The notes beneath the pieces were generated by a model. The model was not told the origin of the DNA. It worked only from the letters and a program-made list of their open reading frames with translations, and ran no database searches. The position numbers were made by a program, and so were the translations under genes. DNA of 64,000 nt from Turritopsis dohrnii (taxonomy: Eukaryota > Cnidaria > Hydrozoa > Anthoathecata > Oceaniidae): contig BQMF02000644.1 in NCBI GenBank assembly GCA_027922465.2, positions 124,001 through 188,000 on the forward strand. The letters run 5' to 3'. Positions within the stretch are counted from its first letter, which is position 1; each line of letters starts with the position of its first letter. Below, one piece after another: positions 23,039-32,600 of this stretch.

Positions 23039-23162
23039 CTTTAAGAATTTTTTTTTAATTTTGCCGCGCTTTTGGAAACGTAGTGTTGTGCAACAATTTG
23101 TTGCACAACAAGTGTTGTGAAACAGTTGTGCAACAACAATCACTTTATTGGAAACCAAGCTT

Positions 23163-23501
23163 AAACCAGCCTTTCCACTCGTGATTAGTTTCACGAATGT
23201 GCATAACAGCATAATAATTATTTTCATAGGATTCCACACTCGATGAAAGCGAAACTTATGAAAGTGAAACATCAACACACGTAAGTTTTTTGCCTTATTC
23301 ATGTAAAAACTTAAGACTAATGAGCGTAATAACTGTCTTTTAAATCCATTTAGAGTTCCACCATACTTCCTGATACGTTGGTATGCATTCCAAATTACGT
23401 GAGTTAACAGGGATTTAAATTTTTTTGAGTCGAAAATGATTAACATTTGGTCAGACGGTTAATTTGCACACAAAGGTCAAAGAAAGGTTTTAGACGATGG
23501 C
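23163..23501. other. Flank between Harbinger and duplication
   Basis: No gene. An open frame continuing upstream from the transposase on the minus strand to 23446 lies outside the element and shows no motif. Confidence 0.4.
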
Positions 23502-23749
23502 TTCCCCGCTTATGACACTAAATTAGATCATAACATAAAGCAAGCCACATTTCATAATAAATTAAATTTCTTCAAAATATATATATTGGCTATCATTTAA
23601 GATAATGAACTATGGTATAAAGATTCAGAAATAAATTCCCCGCTTATGACACTAAATTAGATCATAACATAAAGCAAGCCACATTTCATAATAAATTAAA
23701 TTTCTTCAAAATATATATATTGGCTATCATTTAAGATAATAAACTATGG
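23502..23749. repeat. 134-bp tandem duplication
   Basis: The block starting TTCCCCGCTTATGACACTAA at 23502 is repeated from 23636, with only a G/A change visible (GATAATGAAC versus GATAATAAAC). The second copy stops at about 23749, so it is slightly shorter. There are two copies; the event is recent. Confidence 0.85.
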
Positions 23750-24240
23750 TAAGGAGAGCTGAGTGTCGCACCATGCTGATGTCAGCAAAAATAAAACATT
23801 TGGGAAATGATCTGAAAACAAGCAGCTGTTTATTATTAACAAAGCGTTCAAACAAAATGAGGTCTTGTGGAGATTATGTCACAAGAAAACTGCTGACACC
23901 ATTTTTTCTCAACCTTGTAATAGTTCATCATCATTAATGGACATCACAATAAAAACAATGCTCTCAGGGACAATATTTTGTTAATGTGTATAATTTCTAA
24001 ATTAGCAAATATAGTGTAACTTCATTCAACATTCAAATGTAATGTTTTAAAATGAAATGTCTCTGAAACTACAAAGAACATTGTTGTAAAGCAACTCCGT
24101 CATATTTATAAATATTGTTTCGGGCATCTCTTAAGCATTTAAATTTCACTGAAGGCAAAATTTAATGAAAAATAATAATATTCATTTGATCATAGAGAAA
24201 CAATCCCATTACATCGTTCCAGGACTTCTTACATGATCAA
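23750..24240. other. Probable intron/intergenic of BEN gene
   Basis: No motif in the short open frame at 23746-23937. If the BEN gene is one locus, this is intronic. Confidence 0.3.
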
Positions 24241-24246
24241 GAGTAC

Positions 24247-24968
24247 GTGGTACCTAGAGTAAAACGACAAAGAACTCATCAAGAAGGACAAAACATAAAT
24301 GTGAAAAAAAGAATAACAACACTAGAAAAGAAATTTTCCACCATAATCACATACCTAAAAACGATAGATCAGAAATTAGACAGATTAATGTCGACAGATC
24401 TGGATTTCACCATCCATGATATATCATTAATGCCTCCTTTAGTGCAGTCAGCATCAACTCCAACTGCCACTTTTCCTGCAGTGAACGAAACACCACCAGC
24501 ATCTGCTTCGTCTCTGCCAACAACAACTGCAACATTAGCTTTTCAGTCATTATTACAACCCACTTCAACTGAGGTCAAGAGCAACCGGCTAACAACAGTT
24601 GAGTCTTTGCCACCACCATCTTGTACAATGGCCGCCATGGAGGAAGCTCCACCACGAAATTCCACCACCTTACCGGGATCCAGCATGAACCTAATGTCTT
24701 TAGGTCATGCTTTCTTTGGATCAAGTGATGTTGTAACATGTGCTTTTCAGATGTTGACTTTTGAATGTTCACAATTGAGGAGCTGAAAAGTTCCTCACTG
24801 ACTGGAACACGTGGGTGCCAGATCCTGGAAAAATCAAAAGTTGATTGGATGAAGGAGCAAGTGATGGCAAAATATAATCTCACAGAAGAAGAGTGGGGAA
24901 AACACTATTATAAATTGCAGGTGAAGCTGCGTAATCATCGAAATAAACTTAACAGGGAAAAAAAGTAA
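24247..24968 (+). pseudogene. BEN-domain gene, 3' exons with one frameshift
   Basis: BEN domains bind DNA or chromatin factors in animals and also occur in mobile and viral proteins. The first frame (24247-24786) has a basic stretch (VPRVKRQRTHQEG), a coiled-coil helix (KRITTLEKKFSTIITYLKTI) and a Ser/Thr/Pro-rich linker of about 110 residues. The second (about 24765-24968) reads FTIEELKSSSLTGTRG, KVDWMKEQVMAKYN, EEEWGKHYYKLQ and RNHRNKLNREKK, then stops. This matches the C-terminal helices of a BEN domain. A single base is missing near 24763 (TTTGAATGTT), which puts a stop between the halves, unless a splice acceptor hides there. The start is uncertain because an upstream exon is likely. Confidence 0.65.
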
Positions 24969-24969
24969 A

Positions 24970-25530
24970 CAGCCCACCTTTTCTCTTTACGTTCCTTTAT
25001 AAGTTACGTTTGGTCGAAATTAACGATTCCCTATAATAAAAATCTATAACAGACTTCCTTCCCTACATATTCCTTTTCAATCCCAAACAACAGCCACTTC
25101 AAATCACTAAAATTAAATTCATCAAATTCATTTTTTTGTATCTTGAGAATAATATGTAGCTCCATTTATTCTTCGTTTGTCAAATGTAACCATAACCCGG
25201 GGGATTTATACTTTGTATGTATTACTAGATTGTCATTATAACATAGTAGTAAAATAAACACATTACGTGATGATTCCTTCGATTCCTCTTTGAAAACGTG
25301 GCATTGATTACATAGATAATGATTGATAGAAGTCCAACATAAACGCTCCACGCCGTTTACCAACTTCTTTGGAAAGGGAAAAGGCACTCACGCTGCCAAC
25401 ATAAATAACCGAACATCAATAGAAGCAAAGTCGAAATCAAAGTCGCGTTGTAAACAACATGTCGACATTGCTTTTCATTTTAATTCTTGATAATTATGCG
25501 TAGAATTAGAATCTACTAATTATTACTGAC
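24970..25530. other. Intergenic, nothing recognised
   Basis: 3' flank of the BEN gene with no identifiable feature. Confidence 0.35.
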
Positions 25531-25984
25531 TAGCCGCCAAGGCGGCGTCGTTCGCCGCCCGTGTTCAGCCTGCGTCCAGTTCACGAAAAGTAAAATATAG
25601 GAATTTGCGATGACAGGTGTGCCCATGTTGAAAAGCTCGAAAAACTGATCAAAAAAATGTATGGGATCGTTTTGCTACGACCAACCGTTACGGAAGTATC
25701 GTTGATCAAAATTTTGATCACGTCTTAGACCCGTCCCCCGAAAAAATTAGACCCAAATTTTTCGTCTCCCAATCGCCTGTATCGCGGACCCCAAAAAACG
25801 TCAGTTATCCCTATTGGTTACTGAGATAAATTTCCCTGAACGTCGTGTTCTAATTGGATCTCAATGGAATGGCTTCAAATTGACGTCGCGCAAAAGATAA
25901 GAAATCATTTCTCTCACAACTCACCTACCATTTTGCGTGACAGACAAACAAACAGACAAACAGAGAATCGGCTATTAATATATA
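25531..25984 (+). repeat. R2 repeat, short copy
   Basis: It starts TAGCCGCCAAGGCGGCGTCG, whose GCCGCC/GGCGGC arms form a terminal palindrome, and ends GAGAATCGGCTATTAATATA. About 455 bp. It contains the module shared with R1 (TATGGGATCGTTTTGCTACG) and an AAACAAACAGAC-rich tail. No coding content. Confidence 0.75.
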
Positions 25985-26834
25985 GACTAGCCGCCAAGGC
26001 GGCGTCGCTCGCCGCCCATGTCCACTGTCCATGTATCACTGTATAAATAAACGTAAAATTTCCTTATAAACGGCTCGTACAACTTGTGTTCAACCAGAAG
26101 CAGATTCGAAGTCACAACCTCTGGTAAAACCAATCTTTTATCAGTGTAACAATACACTCAAAACGTATAGAGAGAAAACTTCAACTTTTTACTAACTTCT
26201 GTTTTAAAAAAGTTACGCGCTCTAACATGGGTGCTATCAAACGTAAGGGGGAAATGGTTTCTCTTCTTAAAAAGATCACACGGGAGGAGAGAAAAAAAGG
26301 CACGTGCTAAATGAATAATGTGAATAAAAAAAACGTTCGATCTGACTAAAATAGATTAAAAGAAATCGATTAAAACAAATTAAGACAAAAGCAAAAAAAA
26401 TATTTTGTTTCATGATTCTCTTTTTTTATCGGTTTTTAAATATTTTGATTGCTCGAAAAAAAGTTCACCCGTCTCAGACAGTCACGAAAGGGTTAGGATA
26501 CACTGGCAAACCGAACATGCTGCCACGTCCTGCCACTGCTGCTTTTTGTCCAAAATGTTTAATCAGTTAGTTTCTTTGTATTTAGTTGATGTATTGTTTT
26601 CAAAGCCAAGTCAACGGTGGTCCTTGGAATATAAAACTAACAATAATAATAAAAACAAAACGTTATCTCTATTGGTTCACCAGCCAAAAAAAGTCACGTT
26701 CGATTGGGGTTGCAGTGTATTTGTTTCGAACTCACGTCGCACACAAAAAAAGAAATAATTTCGCTCACAACTCAATCTACCATTTTGCGTGACAGACAAA
26801 CAAACAGACAGAGAATCGGCTATTAATATATAGA
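25985..26834 (+). repeat. R2 repeat, medium copy with an internal block
   Basis: It follows the previous copy directly with the same GCCGCCAAGGCGGC start, so the pair is head to tail. An internal block (about 26094-26760) replaces the R1-shared module. The block holds AACATGGGTGCTATCAAACG and AAAAAGATCACACGGGAGGA and recurs twice downstream. One frame reads MGAIKRKGEMVSLLKK then ITREERKK, which may be a relic of a coding region but is too short to identify. Confidence 0.7.
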
Positions 26835-28695
26835 CTAGCCGCCAAGGTGGCGTCGCTCGCCACCCATGTTCAGCATGCGTTGACTTCACGAAAAATAAAA
26901 TTAAGAAATTGGCAGCCGAAAGTGTTACCATGTTGTAGAGCTCGACAAAGTGATAAAAAAAATGTATGGGATCGTTCCGCTACGATCAACCGTTACAGAG
27001 ATATCATTCTTCAAAGATTTTGATGACGTCACAGACCCCTCCCAAAAAAATTAGACCCAAATTTTTCGTCACCCCATCGCCTGTATCGCGGACCCCAAAA
27101 AAACGATTTATTTATCCCTAGAGGCAGATTCGAAATCAAATATCAAATATCAGTTAAAACAATGATTCCAAGAAAATCCAAATTTCATGATGTGTTATTT
27201 ATTTTTTAAAACAATCGTTGATCAGTACAACAATACACTCAAAACGTAGAGAGAAAAAAACTTTTTATTAGCTTTTGTTTTAAAAAAGTTACGCGCTCTA
27301 ACATGGGTGCTATCAAACAGGGGGAAAATGGTTTCTCTTCTTAAAGAGTTCACACGGGAGGAGAGAAAAAAGGCACGTGCTAAATGAATATAGAGAATAA
27401 AAAAAAACATTCGATCAGAAGCGCTTTATAAAAAGAAATTAAATTGTTAAAAGAAAAGCAAAAAAAATATTTTGTTTCATGATACTCTTTTTTTACCTAT
27501 CGGTTTTTAAACATTTTGATTACTCGAAAAAAAATTTCACCCGTCTCAGACAGTCAGGCAAGGATACGTTAGGATACACTGGCAAACCGAACATGCTACC
27601 ACGTTCTGCCACTGCTGCTTTTTGTCGAAACTGTTCAATCAGTTAGTTTCTTTGTATTTAGTTGATGTATTGTTTTTAAAGCCAACGTAGTCAACGTAGT
27701 CAATGTTCAGCCTGCGTTGTATCACCACTTGCTACAAATTATTGCACTTAAAACCAGCGAAAAGACTTTCTTTGCTGCTGGATTTATCGCTTAATAAAGC
27801 TCGTTTGCACGTGAAGAGAAATACATTCCTGGTGTTTCAAATCTTGCATGTTCTTCACTCATCCGTTCATTGTCACGGTCGCATTTAAAATGTCAGCAGA
27901 CTTTCTTGCTTTACACAATGCATTCCGAACGTGAACTTCACATGGTTTTATTTACAATTTTGATCCAATCAAATATCAGTTTAACAATACACTCAAAACG
28001 CAGAGAGAAAAAACTCTTCAACTTATTATTAGCTTTTGTTTCACGCGCTCTAACATGGGTGCTATCAGAAGTAGGTGAAAAAATGGTTTTTCTTCTTAAA
28101 AAGATCACACGGGAGGAGAAAAAAAATGCACATGCTAAATGAATGAATTGAATAAAAAACGTTCGATCAGATTGAAATAGATTAAAAGAAATCGATTAAA
28201 AGAAATTAAGACAACTATTAAGACAAAAGCAAAAAAAAAAAAATTATATATTTTGTTTCATGATTCTCTTTTTTTTACCTATCGGTTTTTAAACATTTTG
28301 ATTGCTCGAAAAAAAGTTCACCTGTCTCAGACAGTCAGGAAAGCGTTAGGATACATTGGCAAACTGCACATGCTGCCACGTTCTGCCACTGCTGCTTCTT
28401 GTCCAAAATGTTTTATCAGTTAGTTTCTTTGTATTTAGTTGATGCATCGTTTTCAAAGCCAAGTCAACGGTGGTCCTTGGAATATAAAACTAACAATAAT
28501 AATAAAAACAAAACGTTATCTCTATTGTTTCACCAGCCAACAAAAGTCACGTTCGATTGGGGTTGCAATGTATTTGTTTCGAACTCACGTCGCACACAAA
28601 AAAAGAAATAATTTCGCTCACAACTCAATCTACCATTTTGCGTGACTTACAAACAAACAAACAAACAGACAGAGAATCGGCTATTAATATATAGA
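26835..28695 (+). repeat. R2 repeat, long copy with two internal blocks
   Basis: It starts TAGCCGCCAAGGTGGCGTCG and ends GAGAATCGGCTATTAATATA at 28695. The R1-shared module comes first (26925-27070), followed by two copies of the block seen in the medium copy (27122-27690 and 27940-28620). Each block runs from an ACAATACACTCAAAACG word to TTAGTTTCTTTGTATTTAG. The MGAIK frame is broken in both copies. Confidence 0.7.
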
Positions 28696-28917
28696 TAAAT
28701 TTATCAGAATTACTGACAAAATTACTGATTATTTCTGATTATTTATCAGAATTACTGATTATTTATCAGTATTTACCGATTATTTTATCAGTAATTACTG
28801 ATTCATCGAACGAATTACTGATAAATGGAACAAATTACCGCTTAAATCTATTGTTTTCTTATCAGTAATTTACTGATAAATTTATCAGAAATTATCACTT
28901 GTTATGATTTTCCCTCA
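28695..28917. repeat. ATCAGTAATTACTGAT low-complexity repeat, second copy
   Basis: Interleaved ATTACTGAT/ATCAGTAAT words ending ATGATTTTCCCTCAAACCG, the inverted boundary of the copy at 7737. It abuts R2 on the left and the KCTD 3' flank on the right. Confidence 0.65.
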
Positions 28918-29622
28918 AACCGTCTCTATGGCTTATGTGGTTGAGTTGCTGAAAAAGTATCCAATAATCTATGCCCTATCATTTAACTTATTTCATCTTC
29001 CCGGTAACAAAAATGATGGGTTTGGTCACAAGTTGGGAATTTTAAGCATTTTGATGTTTCAATTGTTTTATTATTTTGATATCTGGTTTAGTCCAATAAC
29101 ATTATGTGATCTCTCTTCTCTTACAATATTCTTATTCAAAATTCTTACAAAGTAGATTGTTTTAAAAAAAGATAAGAGTGTGTGAGAAATACATAAGCTC
29201 ATTCAAGGAGATAATTTTTCCATAGTCATCAAACAAAATCAAGAAGGAAAACCTGTTCACTCAGAAACGAGAAAATAATAATTGTAACTTTTAGGACTTA
29301 TTATTATTTACTGAAAAAAATACTCTTCAAACGAATTTCAAACTTACGTATTCCATTTGTTTTTCAATACTTATTAACACGAATTTAGCAAAAATATGGT
29401 CAGCAAGAAGTTCGACGATCCCTCATAATGCAAAGTAATTTGTAAAAAAAAAAGTTAATAACAAAAATTCGTAAGGAAAAATTCCGTTTTCCAAAAAATT
29501 GCATCGTTAAAAAAATTCGCCACTTTTTACGACGGTTTCTTTTTTACCGATAAGGTAGTCATTGACGAAGTTACACCAGATTCATAAAAGAAGCTTCTGG
29601 AACAATGTTTTCTTTGTTCTTC
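28918..29622. repeat. Segmental duplication, 3' flank of KCTD copy 1
   Basis: Blocks here reappear at 38.66-40.44 kb, beside KCTD copy 2. Examples are GAGTTGCTGAAAAAGTATCC, TTCATCTTCCCGGTA, AAGTTGGGAATTTTAAGCAT, GATAATTTTTCCATAGTCAT and AACCTGTTCACTCAG. The duplicated unit therefore includes the gene and about 0.7 kb downstream of it. The short frame at 28904-29155 is not convincing. Confidence 0.75.
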
Positions 29623-30252
29623 TCACTCTTTCTTTTGAAATAACCCATAGTAAATCATTTTTGTTCTATTGTCAACATCATACTTGTTTGTAATATTGTG
29701 CGATAGGAAAATAAACGCTTTCTGCAATTCATTAGGATTTCTTATATAACTTTTACACTCAAAGTTTTCAGGGAACAACAAACTGTTTATATCATTAGTG
29801 AGTTCATCTGTACATCTATATCCAATAACCACATTTCTGCCTGAAATAACTCTGACTTCATAATAGTGGTCACTATAACGAGGATTGTTGTAACGATACT
29901 GAAGTACCACAATTCTTTCTACTTTTTTCTCATTCACTCCTTGACTTTGATCCGTTAGTTTTTCTTTCAATATCGACAGTTCATCGCTCAGTTTAGGCAG
30001 TTGATAGAAATCAGCCTCGGCTTCTAAATATTCCAAATAATCAGTCGGTGCCAACACTTTTCCAGTTCGTAAAAAACGTAGAATATATTTGAACATTTCT
30101 CCATCCGCATCGATGAAATGATATCCATTTCCATCTGGTTTAGATGGTAATGATCCATTAAACATTCGAGCCAACATCGAATCCGGATATTTTGTTAGCG
30201 TTTCTTTTGAAGTTTCATATTTGGTTCCGCCGACGTTTAGTTTGATGATCAT
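29623..30252 (-). CDS. KCTD-type BTB/POZ protein, copy 1
   Basis: 209 residues in one exon. Residues 1-90 form a T1-type BTB domain: LNVGGTKYETSKETL, YPDSMLARMF, YHFIDADGEMFKYILRFLR and ADFYQLPKL. KCTD proteins usually act as substrate adaptors for cullin-3 ubiquitin ligases or as regulators of membrane proteins; no membrane segment is present, so this is not a channel. After a charged helix (ELSILKEKLTDQSQ), residues 110-209 form an uncharacterised domain with VLQYRYN, RVISGRNVV, FPENFECKS and the ending YYGLFQKKE. ATG 30252 sits in ATAATGATC; the leader GGAAAGTTTTTGAAATA is shared with the other copies. An R2 fragment lies about 50 bp upstream. The target is unknown. Confidence 0.88.
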   Translation of the reverse strand: MIIKLNVGGTKYETSKETLTKYPDSMLARMFNGSLPSKPDGNGYHFIDADGEMFKYILRFLRTGKVLAPTDYLEYLEAEADFYQLPKLSDELSILKEKLTDQSQGVNEKKVERIVVLQYRYNNPRYSDHYYEVRVISGRNVVIGYRCTDELTNDINSLLFPENFECKSYIRNPNELQKAFIFLSHNITNKYDVDNRTKMIYYGLFQKKE

Positions 30253-30305
30253 TATTTCAAAAACTTTCCTTTCCTCGTAAGTTGTTTATTTTATTGTTTA
30301 TATTA

Positions 30306-30583
30306 TTATCAGTTAGTTTCTTTGTATTTAGTTGATGTACTGTTTTTTGATGTCAACGTGGAATATAAAACTAACAATAATGATAAAAACGAAACGTTAT
30401 TCCTATTAGTTCATCAGCCAAAAAAAGTCAGGTTCGATTGGGGTTGCAATGTATTTGCTTCGAACTCACGTCGCACACAAAAAAGAAATAATTTCGCTCA
30501 CAACTCAATCTACGATTTTGCGTGACTTACAAACAAACAAACAGACAGACAGACAGACAGAGAATCTGCTATTAATATATAGA
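30306..30583 (+). repeat. R2 3' fragment immediately upstream of KCTD copy 1
   Basis: The stretch matches the tail of the long R2 copies (ATCAGTTAGTTTCTTTGTAT, TTCGATTGGGGTTGCAATG) and ends AGAATCTGCTATTAATATAT. It lies in what would be the promoter region of the gene. Confidence 0.75.
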
Positions 30584-30861
30584 TACACACTGCATCATGG
30601 TATGTGAAAATCAAATTTTGCACAAAGATTGCAACTTGCTTTACATACGTGATTGTATTTAAGCTAGAAAAGATAATGGCGGCAAGAACATTAAAAACTT
30701 GAAAAACAACAAAACCGATACGTAGATGCAAAAAATATTAACTAACATATAACAAACCTGTCAAGCACTTTGCTGCAACCAAACTGTCATCGATGGATAC
30801 TTTGACCGAACTTTAGAAAATGTTATACTTCTCAATATCATTCAAAACACAATAAAATCAG
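30584..30861. other. Intergenic, nothing recognised
   Basis: Nothing identifiable. Confidence 0.35.
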
Positions 30862-31023
30862 TGGCGGATCTAGAGGTATGTCGAAATTTGTGTAGGAGAG
30901 TGTTAGCAATCTAATCATAAAAGAAAAGCGTTCAAATAATCCCATTGGTAATATAAATTGAATTCACAAATATGTTAGTGTTCTCCTACACAAATTTCGA
31001 CATACCTCTAGATCCGCCACTGA
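30862..31023. mobile_element. MITE with CAGTGGCGGATC ends
   Basis: About 40-bp arms face each other: CAGTGGCGGATCTAGAGGTA on the left and its complement TACCTCTAGATCCGCCACTG on the right, continuing inward through GTCGAAATTTGTGTAGGAGA. Total 162 bp. CAGTGGCGGATC ends are a recurring hAT-type MITE signature. The flanks AATAAAAT and AAAATAAC are not a clear 8-bp duplication. Confidence 0.8.
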
Positions 31024-31775
31024 AAATAACTGATTATGTTATCATATGTGTTAGTACTTTGTATAAGAATTTTCCAGATCTTAAAATATCTCAATATATG
31101 TTTATTATCATCATTAGATCATTGAAATATAATCACTACCACTGAAATACACTCAAGGAAAAATAACTGACAAATCTTTCATGCAGGGTTGATAGATATT
31201 GTATATGTAAAATTTTTGGATGAAGTAAACAAATACACAACTGCCTGTTTTACGTGCTTCCTTAAGAATTATGAAAAAAAATATCAGATGACTTTTAAGT
31301 TTTTACAACTCCCTCTTTCAAACAATAGAAAACTAAGCGATACATAATCATTGGTTGTTGGTTACAATCAGGCATTCTTTTAGAATAAGTTGCTGTCAAT
31401 CACGATATGAAAATTAAAGAAATCCCTCTATTACAAAGACCAAAAATAGATTTAATATATTATCAAATTCTGCTTCAGCAATACAAAATGACTAATTCAT
31501 CCCCGATTAAAATCATGGCTTTTGACTTTTATGAAATAGATTAGTATACCTATTATTACAACAAGATGATATTCCTAATCCTACAGCTTTCTAATACGAG
31601 AATATATGTTGTTTTGAATATTAGCTTTGTCATGACTACCAAATTACCTATTGCAAAAATAAAAAGTTTTCACACACTCTATGTACAGTACATATAGTTC
31701 AAAACACTATTTGCAAGAAAGTAAAACCTCTTTAATTATAATGTTATTGCTTACAAAAATATTTCATGGTCTACT
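31024..31775. other. Intergenic, nothing recognised
   Basis: AT-rich, no gene. Confidence 0.35.
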
Positions 31776-32121
31776 GCCAGTAAATGTCGCAAACGCCAGT
31801 AAATGTCGCAAAATTGCCAGTAAGCGTCGCAACAGTATATGTCGCAAAAAATATTAAAAATCAACACTAAAATGTCGCAAATTTTTAATTTCGATTTTTA
31901 ACCAATTTCTTCTTTTTTTGCTAATAGCGATATTTGCTGATGATTTTGAAAAACATTACAACATTAATTGTCAAAAAAATGAAAACAAATGAAAATTCTA
32001 GTTGGGACACTTACTGACGATTTTGCGCCACTTCCTGTTGAATTTCGAAACTTACCGGCAATTTTGCGACATTTACTGGCGTTTGCGACATTCACTGGCG
32101 ATTGCGACATTTACTGGCATA
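31776..32121. repeat. Foldback built from CCAGTAAATGTCGCAAA repeats
   Basis: The left side has three to four direct copies of GCCAGTAAATGTCGCAAA (31776-31850). The right side has the inverted copies (TTTGCGACATTCACTGGC, TTGCGACATTTACTGGC, 32040-32121). About 345 bp in total with an AT-rich, non-coding centre. Confidence 0.75.
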
Positions 32122-32129
32122 AAACATGG

Positions 32130-32600
32130 CTGTTAAGCTAGATCGACGGATACATTGTTAATGAGCAATTACGTTGTGGCCAATTTTACGTGCTGTGTGC
32201 ACCCGTGTATGTAGTGTTAATGTGGACAGCTTTATACAGCCGCATAATCGCCGTTTCGAATTAAATTACTTTAATTCGGGTAAAATTCGACAAAAATGCG
32301 ACAGTCAATTTATACAGGTTTTGTTGCCGCATATCAAATTCGACATGACTTTAGACAGCCGCATAAATGTCGAACAGATTTATCATCGTGTGTTTCTTAC
32401 ACGCTGTGCACTACTTTCATGCACTTTTTTTCACGAAGTTCGCTCAAGCTGTTATTAAATTCGACGATTATGCGGCTGTATAAAGTGATGCCGAATTTAT
32501 GTCGAAGATTGCCGTTTTATTCGACAAACTCTGCTGAACTTAATTCATTATGTTGCACTTAATTAATTTTTCACTTTATACAGTCGAATTTACGTTGATT
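32130..32600. repeat. Foldback with CTTTATACAGCCGCATAATC arms
   Basis: CTTTATACAGCCGCATAATC at 32231 and GATTATGCGGCTGTATAAAG at 32466 are inverted about 255 bp apart. CAGCCGCATAAATGTCG and CACTTTATACAGTCGAATT are further partial copies. Non-coding; the two overlapping frames at 32174-32562 look like chance. Confidence 0.55.

Larger units (their letters stand above)
19391..23162. mobile_element. Two-gene PIF/Harbinger element (3.8 kb) with nested mariner
   Basis: The left end AAGCTTGGTTTCCAATA (19391) and right end TATTGGAAACCAAGCTT (to 23162) are perfect 17-bp inverted repeats. Just inside both ends are many copies of the palindrome-like GTTGCACAAC: 19432-19580 on the left and 23090-23135 on the right. 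These are probably transposase or MADF-protein binding sites. A MADF-type gene runs inward from the left and a Harbinger transposase gene inward from the right, the standard two-gene layout. If the TIR begins AGCTTGG, the 3-bp flanks are TGA and TAA, close to the TWA duplication expected. A 0.9-kb deleted mariner lies between the genes. It interrupts a BEN-domain gene. Confidence 0.88.

Noticed and set aside
22268..23446. 392-residue transposase starting at 23446
   Set aside because: The first 136 codons lie outside or across the Harbinger right end; family similarity begins after the ATG at 23038.
29623..30252. Potassium channel subunit
   Set aside because: The T1-type BTB domain is shared with Kv channels, but no membrane segments follow and the protein ends at 209 residues.
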